The position numbers were made by a program, and so were the translations under genes. The notes under the pieces were generated by a model. The model worked only from the letters and a program-made list of their open reading frames with translations, did not search any database and was not told the origin of the DNA. A DNA stretch of 11,823 nt from Prevotellaceae bacterium (GTDB taxonomy: Bacteria; Bacteroidota; Bacteroidia; Bacteroidales; UBA932). Of this stretch, positions 1 to 6,878 are shown in pieces. How positions within the stretch are numbered: the first letter of the stretch is position 1; every line of letters begins with the position of its first letter. The DNA lies in assembly GCA_031288885.1 (NCBI GenBank), contig JAITQP010000271.1, forward strand, positions 1 through 11,823. The letters are read 5' to 3'.

Positions 1-1
1 T

Positions 2-73
2 CTCTCTCCTGCCTGAAAGGCAGGACTGCTAAGACTTAAAGACTTAAAAGTCCTGCCTTTCAGGCAGAGAGAG
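2..73. repeat. Long inverted repeat made of two nested palindromes
   Basis: The arms at 9-27 and 49-67 are perfectly complementary over 19 bp. After a one-base bulge (C8) the pairing continues through CTCTCT (2-7) and AGAGAG (68-73). Each arm is itself a hairpin: CCTGCCT-GAA-AGGCAGG (8-24) and CTGCCT-TTC-AGGCAG (53-67). The 21-base loop holds a direct repeat AGACTTAA (32-39, 40-47). There is no T-run after it, so a standard intrinsic terminator is not indicated. The nesting allows a switch between one long hairpin and two short ones. Confidence 0.85.
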
Positions 74-90
74 GAGGAGGGGCGCCCTCT

Positions 91-111
91 CCGCAGGTCG
101 TTGACCTGCGG
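91..111. repeat. Perfect 9-bp hairpin, loop GTT
   Basis: CCGCAGGTC (91-99) and GACCTGCGG (103-111) are perfect reverse complements with a three-base loop. It follows the larger palindrome by 17 bp and has the same compact stem with a three-base loop, so it probably belongs to the same repeat cluster. No T-run follows. Confidence 0.85.
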
Positions 112-122
112 TTATGAAGATT

Positions 123-175
123 AAGCCCTTTCAGGGCTTGTGAGAAAGGGAGAACCCTTTCCAAAAATGGGAAAG
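123..175. repeat. Run of short palindromes
   Basis: AAGCCCT-TTC-AGGGCTT (123-139) is followed by GAAAGGG-AGAA-CCCTTTC (144-161). CTTTCC (157-162) can alternatively pair with GGAAAG (170-175), so the last two hairpins exclude each other. The loop TTC and the string TTTCAGG also occur in the first palindrome (59-64), which suggests a common repeat family. Confidence 0.75.
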
Positions 176-215
176 CGAAATTTGTAATATGCTAATAATA
201 CGCCTAATACAATTT

Positions 216-339
216 CGTCATTGTAAGCGAAGCGAAGCAACCGGAGCGCAGCGGAGCTCGGCGTAGCCAACCCAGAAATACGGGCAAGGCAACGCAAAGC
301 GTGCGTTGCTGGATTAACTTCGTTGAACGCGCAATGACG
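216..339. repeat. REP-like dispersed palindromic element
   Basis: The element begins CGTCATTG (216-223) and ends CAATGACG (332-339), perfect inverted ends. Behind the left end is AAGCGAAGCGAAGCAAC, and behind the right end, read on the other strand, CAACGAAGTTAATCCAG. These match two degenerate halves of a widespread bacterial repeat built on CGTCATTGCGAGCGAAGCGAAGCAATCCAG-like sequence, recognised from general knowledge. AACCCAG (269-275) and CTGGATT (309-315) pair near the centre, and GCAACGCA (289-296) pairs with TGCGTTGC (302-309). The left half seems to carry about 28 extra GC-rich bases. It is non-coding and presumably a mobilised REP/MITE-like sequence. Confidence 0.7.
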
Positions 340-361
340 CGAGGCGTGCGTCGCTTGCGCC

Positions 362-2032
<1,671 letters not shown>

Positions 2033-2037
2033 CTAAG

Positions 2038-3153
2038 ATGCTTTTTACAGAGCTAATAGACACGTACGATTGGGATGCTATTCAATCCCGCATTTACGCC
2101 AAAACCGCCGGCGACGTTGAGCGCGCGCTGAACAGCGACAGGCGAAGCGTGGAGGATTTTATGGCGCTGGTTTCCCCCGCCGCGCAGGCCTACTTGGAGC
2201 CCATGGCGAGGCTCAGCCGCCGCTACACGCAGCAGCGCTTCGGCAACACCATTCAGCTCTACATCCCCCTCTACCTGACCAACTCCTGCATGAACCACTG
2301 CGTTTACTGCGGGTTTAACCACAGTAACAGCATCCGGAGGATTATCCTGACCGATGAGCAAATCCTGCGCGAGGCGGAGGCCATCAAGCGCATGGGCGAT
2401 TTTCAGCACATCCTGCTCGTAACCGCCGAAAATCCGCGCGACGCGGGAGCCGGCTACATCGAAAACGCTATCCGCCTGCTAAAACCCTACTTTGCCTCCA
2501 TCTCCATGGAGGTGCAGCCGCTGAAGGAGGCGGAGTACCGGCAGCTCTCCGAGGCTGGGCTCAACGCCGTGTACTGCTACCAAGAAACCTACCGCAAAGC
2601 CACCTACGGGCGCTACCACCCCAAGGGCATGAAGTCGAAGTTCGATTGGCGTTTGGACGGGTTTGACCGCATGGGGAGGGCGGGCGTTCACAAAATCGGG
2701 CTGGGTATTCTGGTCGGCTTGGAGGACTGGCGCACCGACGCGACGCTCATGGCGCTGCACCTCCGCTACCTGCAAAAATGCTACTGGCAAACCAAGTACT
2801 CGCTGTCGTTCCCCCGTATGCGCCCGCACGAGGGCGGGGATTTTCAGCCCAACGTCATCATGAGCGACAGGGAGCTGGCGCAGCTGATTTTCGCCTGCCG
2901 CATCTTTGACCACGACGCCGAGATTGCCCTGTCGACCCGCGAAAGCCCAACGTTTCGCGACAACATGGCCGGCTTGGGGGTAACTTCGCTCAGCGCAGGC
3001 TCCAAAACCGACCCGGGAGGCTACGCCGTTTACCGCAGCGAGCTGGAGCAATTTGCCATCAGCGACAGCCGCACGCCCGATGAAATCCTCGCCTCCGTGC
3101 GGGGGCAGGGGTACGAAGCCGTGTGGAAAGATTGGGATTTGAGGTTGCAGTGA
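2038..3153 (+). CDS. thiH: Tyrosine lyase ThiH (2-iminoacetate synthase)
   Basis: ThiH is a radical SAM enzyme that cleaves tyrosine to dehydroglycine (2-iminoacetate) and p-cresol, supplying the glycine-derived part of the thiamine thiazole in anaerobes and many facultative bacteria. With the ATG at 2038 the product has 371 residues, close to the family norm (about 370-380). The SAM-cluster motif CxxxCxxC is C84, C88, C91 (CMNHCVYCGF). Other family motifs are SMEVQPL, CYQETY, YHPKG, GILVGLEDWRTD and SFPRMRPHEG. An upstream in-frame TTG at 2026 would overlap the thiC stop. The ATG is preferred because it lies 5 bp after that stop and gives the usual N-terminus. Its usual partner ThiG is not in view, so it must be encoded outside the window. 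Confidence 0.96.
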   Translation: MLFTELIDTYDWDAIQSRIYAKTAGDVERALNSDRRSVEDFMALVSPAAQAYLEPMARLSRRYTQQRFGNTIQLYIPLYLTNSCMNHCVYCGFNHSNSIRRIILTDEQILREAEAIKRMGDFQHILLVTAENPRDAGAGYIENAIRLLKPYFASISMEVQPLKEAEYRQLSEAGLNAVYCYQETYRKATYGRYHPKGMKSKFDWRLDGFDRMGRAGVHKIGLGILVGLEDWRTDATLMALHLRYLQKCYWQTKYSLSFPRMRPHEGGDFQPNVIMSDRELAQLIFACRIFDHDAEIALSTRESPTFRDNMAGLGVTSLSAGSKTDPGGYAVYRSELEQFAISDSRTPDEILASVRGQGYEAVWKDWDLRLQ

Positions 3154-3171
3154 GGTGAGGTGGGGTGGGGG
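3154..3171 (+). other. G-rich tract after the thiH stop
   Basis: Directly after the TGA of thiH come four G-runs: 3154-3155, 3159-3160, 3162-3165 and 3167-3171. They are separated by 1-3 bases and are long enough for a two-tier G-quadruplex on the coding strand. No ordinary hairpin plus T-run terminator for thiCH is seen. A role in stopping transcription or protecting the 3' end is only a guess. Confidence 0.4.
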
Positions 3172-3180
3172 ATAAAAAGA

Positions 3181-3212
3181 TTTGCTGTTACGGTAAAAAG
3201 CGGCTATATTTG
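3181..3212 (+). promoter_or_regulatory. Bacteroidota-type promoter for the AAA-ATPase-like gene
   Basis: TTTG (3181-3184) and TATATTTG (3205-3212) match the Bacteroides -33 (TTTG) and -7 (TAnnTTTG) consensus exactly, with 20 bp between them, within the usual 19-21 bp. Transcription would start near 3218, giving a leader of roughly 40 bases before the ATG at 3261. This is the best promoter in the window. Confidence 0.7.
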
Positions 3213-3223
3213 CCCTGCAAATA
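3207..3223. promoter_or_regulatory. Operator-like palindrome over the -7 element
   Basis: TATTTGC (3207-3213) and GCAAATA (3217-3223) are perfect inverted arms with a CCT spacer. The palindrome covers most of the -7 element and the expected transcription start, a position where a bound dimeric repressor would block initiation. It could be coincidence, since the left arm is partly fixed by the promoter consensus. Confidence 0.4.
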
Positions 3224-3245
3224 GCATCGTATTCATATAACTCTT

Positions 3246-3262
3246 ATAAGCCTCACGCTTAT
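3246..3262 (+). promoter_or_regulatory. Hairpin covering the start codon of the AAA-ATPase-like gene
   Basis: ATAAGC (3246-3251) pairs perfectly with GCTTAT (3257-3262) across a five-base loop. The right arm includes the first two bases of the ATG at 3261, and a T-G wobble could add the third. In mRNA this would hide the start codon and could damp translation. Confidence 0.45.
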
Positions 3263-4823
3263 GCTACCTCTTAGAAAATTGCCCGTCGGCATACAGGATT
3301 TTGAAAAGCTGCGCACCGAAGAGTACGTTTACGTGGACAAAACGGCCTACATGCACCGGCTTACGCAAATGGGCTGGCCCTATTTTCTTGCCCGTCCGCG
3401 CCGCTTTGGGAAAAGCCTGCTCATCTCCACGCTCAAGGCGTATTTTCTGGGCAAAAAAGAGCTGTTTGAGGGCTTGGCGGTGAGCGCGCTGGAGAAAGAC
3501 TGGGTAGAGTATCCGGTTATCCATCTGGATATAAACAGGGCGTCGTACGAAACCCCGCAAACGTTTGAGGATAATCTTCACGCGCTGCTGAGCGAGTATG
3601 AGGAGACATGGCAGCTGGAAAACCGCATTGAGGATGTCTCCATGCGCTTTGACCGGCTGATAAGCGGCGCGCACCGGCAAACGGGGCGCAGGGTGGTGGT
3701 GCTGATAGACGAGTACGACAAGCCGCTGGTCAACACCTTGGATGACCCCGAGCGGCACAGCGCGCTACGCGAAATGCTGAAGAGCTTCTACGGCATCCTC
3801 AAAAGCGCCGACGCCCACCTGCGCTTCGTGATGCTCACCGGCGTTACCAAGTTTTCAAAGGTGAGCGTGTTTAGCGACCTGAACCACCTAATGGATATTA
3901 GCTTTGACAAAGAATTTGCCGGCATCTGCGGCATTTCCGAACCGGAGCTCATCGCCTGCTTTCAGCCGGAGATTACGGCGCTGGCCGACGAGCTCGGCAA
4001 AACCCGCGACGAAACGCTTGTCGAGCTGAAGCAGCGCTACGACGGCTACCACTTTTCCAAGAGCAGCGAGGGGCTCTACAACCCCTTTAGCCTGCTGAAT
4101 ACCTTATCCAAGAAAGCGTTTAGCGACTACTGGTATGCTACGGGTACGCCAACGTTCCTCGCTAAGATGATAAAGAGCATAGCGTTTGACGTAAAAAGTC
4201 TGGAGAATGACGTGCGCGTCCCCACCCACGGCATGACCGACTACAGGGTAGGGGAGGTGAAACCGCTACCGCTGCTCTACCAAAGCGGCTACCTCACCAT
4301 AAAGGGCTACGACGCGCTGCTCGACGAGTACGTGCTCGGCTTCCCCAACGGCGAGGTCAAGTACGGCTTTTTCAACGAGCTGCTGCCGGTTTACGTGCCT
4401 AACAAAGACGTCTGGAGCGAGTTCTCCGTAACGCACTTCCTTCGGGATTTGCTTGCGGGCAACGTTGACGGCTTCATGACCCGCCTGCGCGCCTTTTTTG
4501 CGGGGATACCCTACGAGCTCAACAACAAGGAGGAAAAGCACTACCAGACGATATTTTTCATCATGTTTCGCCTGATGGGGCAGTTTGTCGAGGCGGAGCA
4601 GCGCAGCGCCGCCGGTCGCGCCGATGCGGTGGTGGTTACCGGCAGCACGGTGTTCGTCTTTGAGTTTAAGCTCACCGGCAACGCCACCGCCGAAGATGCG
4701 CTGAGGCAAATAAACGACAAGGGCTACCTGATACCCTACTCCGCGGGCAGCAAGGCAATCGTAAAAGTCGGCGCAGAGTTTAGCGCGGAGGAGCGCACGC
4801 TGAGCCGCTGGGTGGTGGGATGA
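3261..4823 (+). CDS. AAA-ATPase-like protein with C-terminal PD-(D/E)XK nuclease domain
   Basis: The 520-residue product has the architecture of the AAA-ATPase-like (DUF1703-type) family joined to a PD-(D/E)XK nuclease domain, a group very common and often multicopy in Bacteroidota. The N-terminal part has the family opening VGIQDFEKLR and YVDKT, a Walker A-like RRFGKS (47-52) that lacks the usual GxxG start, and a Walker B VVVLIDEYD (145-153). Mid-protein motifs are RYDGYHF (259-265), SGYLTI (342-347) and FPNGEV (361-366). The nuclease fold shows GRADAVV (452-458, D455), EFK (468-470) and a downstream RQI (482-484), so the catalytic residues look intact. No signal peptide or membrane segment is seen. 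It has its own promoter and a converging neighbour, so it is a single-gene unit. The biological role of the family is unsettled; defence or mobile-element functions are possible but not shown here. Confidence 0.9.
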   Translation: MLPLRKLPVGIQDFEKLRTEEYVYVDKTAYMHRLTQMGWPYFLARPRRFGKSLLISTLKAYFLGKKELFEGLAVSALEKDWVEYPVIHLDINRASYETPQTFEDNLHALLSEYEETWQLENRIEDVSMRFDRLISGAHRQTGRRVVVLIDEYDKPLVNTLDDPERHSALREMLKSFYGILKSADAHLRFVMLTGVTKFSKVSVFSDLNHLMDISFDKEFAGICGISEPELIACFQPEITALADELGKTRDETLVELKQRYDGYHFSKSSEGLYNPFSLLNTLSKKAFSDYWYATGTPTFLAKMIKSIAFDVKSLENDVRVPTHGMTDYRVGEVKPLPLLYQSGYLTIKGYDALLDEYVLGFPNGEVKYGFFNELLPVYVPNKDVWSEFSVTHFLRDLLAGNVDGFMTRLRAFFAGIPYELNNKEEKHYQTIFFIMFRLMGQFVEAEQRSAAGRADAVVVTGSTVFVFEFKLTGNATAEDALRQINDKGYLIPYSAGSKAIVKVGAEFSAEERTLSRWVVG

Positions 4824-4831
4824 TGAAGAAT

Positions 4832-4863
4832 GAGGGTTCCGCAAAGCCCTCCGGCGTATTTTT
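4832..4863 (+). terminator. Weak terminator candidate between convergent genes
   Basis: GAGGGTT (4832-4838) pairs with AGCCCTC (4845-4851), including one G-T wobble, around a six-base loop. A five-T run (4859-4863) follows, but seven bases after the stem rather than directly. The hairpin lies just after the stop at 4823 and overlaps the end of the convergent gene, a reasonable place for a terminator. Confidence 0.3.
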
Positions 4864-5776
4864 ACCTCACGTAAGCTTTCAGCTTTTCGGCTTGCAGCGA
4901 GGTTATCAGGTTGTTTTTTATGAGCTCGTCGAGGGTGGGGACGCTGCCCTTGCGCTTGGCGTACTGCGCAATGCCGCGCGCCGCATACGCTCCAAGGTAG
5001 GGATGACGGCGCATGAGCTCAAGGTTTTCTTCGCTCAGCGTAAGCTTACGCACCAGCGACGTATCTACGCTCACGCGGCTGGCAAGGCGCTGCATCCGCT
5101 CGCTGCCAAAGTTCTTTATCTCCAGCAGCTGCTCTGCCGATGTGTAGCCGCCCAGCTGTTCGCGGTACTCCACAATTTTCTGGGCAAAGTACTTGCCAAT
5201 GCCCGGGAGGGTGCACAGCAGCGCGGTGTCGGCGGCGTTGAGCTCCACCAGCTGTGGCGCGGCGGCCTCCGTCTTTTCCGTGGCGCGCCGCAGGGTGTCC
5301 GCGTGGGGGGCGCTTTTGGCGGCAGCCGGCGCAATGTTGATGTAGGGTTGCAGCCGCTGCTTTTGCTTTTCGGTAATGACGCCCAGCTTCAGGAAATCGG
5401 CGGCGGTGCGGAACCGCCCTCCGCGCTCGCGGTATCGGGCAATAGCCGCAGCCTGCTTTGGGGAGAAGCCGAGCAGCGTTAGCGAGTCGGTGGAGATGGT
5501 GTTGGGGTCGAACTTGAAGGTTTGGCTTTTTGGCCGCTGCGATTTTTTGTCCAGCGCGCTTTCCTCCAGCTGCTCAAATTGCGATTGGGCGGCCTCGTTG
5601 AGCCTGTCGGCGTGCTGGCGAAGCAGGGAGATGTCGCTGTCGGCGAGCTTGGGGCGGAAGCAAGCTCGGTAAACGGGCGGAGCGAGCAGCAGCAAAAGCA
5701 GCAGCGCCCCCAAAAATAAAACGCCTCTGCGCTCGCCCTTGGAAAAGTCCAGCCAATCTTTGAGAAACCGGTTCAT
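4862..5776 (-). CDS. Membrane-anchored protein with three helix-hairpin-helix repeats (ComEA-like)
   Basis: The 304-residue product has a short positively charged start (MNRFLKDWLDFSKGERR), one membrane helix at about residues 18-36, a hydrophilic linker, and three helix-hairpin-helix (HhH) units at about 86-146, 176-240 and 243-303. The second is the clearest (VELNAADTALLCTLPGIGK, then YREQLGGY). HhH repeats bind DNA backbone without sequence specificity; ComEA proteins use them outside the membrane to capture DNA during transformation. A soluble part facing the periplasm is inferred from the N-terminal anchor, but the charge pattern gives only moderate support. Three repeats is more than the usual pair in ComEA. 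No competence genes are nearby. The ATG at 5776 is preferred over an in-frame TTG at 5785 because it fits the promoter-proximal leader. Involvement in DNA uptake is possible; the exact role is unknown. Confidence 0.85.
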   Translation of the reverse strand: MNRFLKDWLDFSKGERRGVLFLGALLLLLLLAPPVYRACFRPKLADSDISLLRQHADRLNEAAQSQFEQLEESALDKKSQRPKSQTFKFDPNTISTDSLTLLGFSPKQAAAIARYRERGGRFRTAADFLKLGVITEKQKQRLQPYINIAPAAAKSAPHADTLRRATEKTEAAAPQLVELNAADTALLCTLPGIGKYFAQKIVEYREQLGGYTSAEQLLEIKNFGSERMQRLASRVSVDTSLVRKLTLSEENLELMRRHPYLGAYAARGIAQYAKRKGSVPTLDELIKNNLITSLQAEKLKAYVR

Positions 5777-5800
5777 ATCAATCAAATTTCAAATTCCATA

Positions 5801-5831
5801 CAAAAGTACGGATTTTAGTTGACTTTTAAAA
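5801..5831 (-). promoter_or_regulatory. Promoter for the helix-hairpin-helix gene
   Basis: On the minus strand TACTTTTG (5808 down to 5801) matches TAnnTTTG exactly. TTTT (5831-5828) stands 19 bp upstream as a three-of-four match to TTTG. The predicted start of transcription, near 5795, gives a leader of about 20 bases to the ATG at 5776. Confidence 0.5.
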
Positions 5832-5898
5832 GCGCCCCCAAATCCACCGCCTTTTCTTCCGTTTTTGGGCGTGGCTTTTTCGTTTTAATCAACAAAAA

Positions 5899-5930
5899 TT
5901 TGTCCGTCTGGAATAAAATGGTTAATATCG
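5899..5930 (+). promoter_or_regulatory. Candidate promoter of the five-gene uptake/redox operon
   Basis: TTTG (5899-5902) and TAATATCG (5923-5930) are 20 bp apart. The -33 is perfect; the -7 keeps TA, one T and the final G of TAnnTTTG. The ATG of the first operon gene is 24 bp downstream. ACAAA-AA-TTTGT (5892-5903), a small palindrome, overlaps the -33 and could be an operator. It is divergent from the promoter of the helix-hairpin-helix gene, with about 70 bp between them. Confidence 0.4.
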
Positions 5931-5954
5931 CACAAATTATAAACTCAGTAACAA

Positions 5955-6464
5955 ATGGATGCAACAGTAAAACTTTATTCGCTATCGTACAGGGAGGCAA
6001 GAACCTACCTCTTTTCGTTGATTTTCATTGTGGGAAACATTGCGCTGCCTCAGCTTTGCCACCTGCTCCCCAACGGTGGGCTGATGTGGCTGCCGATTTA
6101 CTTTTTTACGCTGATTGCGGCGTACAAGTACGGCATTCGCGTTGGGCTGCTCACGGCTATTGCCTCGCCGCTTGCCAACAGCCTGCTGTTTGGCATGCCT
6201 CCGGCGGCGGCGCTGCCCATCATTGCTATCAAGTCGGTGCTGCTGGCGGTGGGGGCGGCTTACGCGGCGCGCGTTAGCGGAAAGGTGTCGCTGCTGGCCA
6301 TTGCGGCGGCGGTGGTGGCGTACCAGCTCGTCGGAACGCTCGTGGAGTGGGCTATTGTGGGCGATTTCTTCAGGGCGCTTAAGGATGTGAGGGTTGGGTA
6401 TCTCGGGCTGCTGGTGCAGGTGTTTGGTGGGTACGCTGCGCTAAAAGCGCTGGTTAAGCTGTAG
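5955..6464 (+). CDS. ECF transporter S component (substrate-binding membrane protein)
   Basis: The 169-residue product is almost wholly hydrophobic, with about six membrane segments (roughly 17-37, 44-58, 62-78, 85-106, 110-134, 147-167). Size and pattern fit the S component of energy-coupling-factor vitamin transporters. The run LPQLCHLLPNGG (31-42), IYFFTLIAAYKYG (48-60), SPLANSLLFGMP (71-82) and GTLVEWAIVG (127-136) resembles a Bacteroidales group annotated as ECF S component. It would bind a small cofactor or precursor in the inner membrane. No ATPases or T component are encoded here, so it should share a module made elsewhere. It is the first operon gene, and the next start lies 3 bp after its stop. 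The substrate cannot be told from sequence. Confidence 0.75.
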   Translation: MDATVKLYSLSYREARTYLFSLIFIVGNIALPQLCHLLPNGGLMWLPIYFFTLIAAYKYGIRVGLLTAIASPLANSLLFGMPPAAALPIIAIKSVLLAVGAAYAARVSGKVSLLAIAAAVVAYQLVGTLVEWAIVGDFFRALKDVRVGYLGLLVQVFGGYAALKALVKL

Positions 6465-6467
6465 GCT

Positions 6468-6866
6468 ATGCAGGCTAAGACGTTTGACGAGGTGCTGGAG
6501 AAATTCAGGCGGGTCGCCTTTGCTGAAAAGTTCGACATGGTTGTCGCCGTTGCCAACGGAGGGATAATACCCGCTGCCATCATCAACCAGCGGCTTGGCG
6601 TTGAAATTCAGCTGCTGAGGATTAACCTGCGCGACGACAACCAGCAACCGAGGTACGAGCACCCCAAGCTGCTATCGCCGGTGGACTTTGAGTTTAAGGG
6701 CAAAACCATTCTTGTGGTCGATGACCGCGTCAAAACGGGGGCTTCGCTTGCGCTGGCAAGGGAGCTGCTGCAGGGAGCAACGCTGATAAAAACCTTTGCC
6801 GTGAATGGAAGCGCCGACTATGCGCTGTATAACGAGGAATGCTTTAAATTCCCGTGGATAGCTTGA
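6468..6866 (+). CDS. Type I phosphoribosyltransferase-domain protein
   Basis: The 132-residue product is a compact type I phosphoribosyltransferase. The PRPP-binding signature is ILVVDDRVKTGASL (81-94), with the two acidic residues D85 and D86 and the following TGAS loop. VANGGIIP (28-35) corresponds to the pyrophosphate-binding loop. Such enzymes join a nucleobase-like ring to ribose 5-phosphate using PRPP. It is shorter than typical hypoxanthine or xanthine phosphoribosyltransferases (about 150-180), with a small hood region, so the base cannot be assigned. Its placement 3 bp after the S component suggests that it modifies and traps the imported substrate, though this is inference. The next gene starts 12 bp downstream. 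Confidence 0.85.
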   Translation: MQAKTFDEVLEKFRRVAFAEKFDMVVAVANGGIIPAAIINQRLGVEIQLLRINLRDDNQQPRYEHPKLLSPVDFEFKGKTILVVDDRVKTGASLALARELLQGATLIKTFAVNGSADYALYNEECFKFPWIA

Positions 6867-6878
6867 TAGAAAATAAGC

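Noticed and set aside
1..139. CRISPR-like array of repeats
   Set aside because: The units differ in sequence, spacing is irregular and there are no unique spacers of constant length.
141..203. TPP riboswitch fragments (TGAGA at 141-145, ACCCTTT at 154-160, TAATAATAC at 194-202) in the expected order upstream of thiC
   Set aside because: The ACCTGAT core and closing stem are missing and the last spacing is about 20 bases too long. The first fragments are explained by the hairpins at 144-175. An Infernal search with RF00059 would settle it.
4820..5482. A 220-codon + strand frame opposite the helix-hairpin-helix gene
   Set aside because: It has no recognisable motif and low-complexity Leu/Arg/Gly content. 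The minus-strand gene has a signal anchor, repeated domains and its own promoter.
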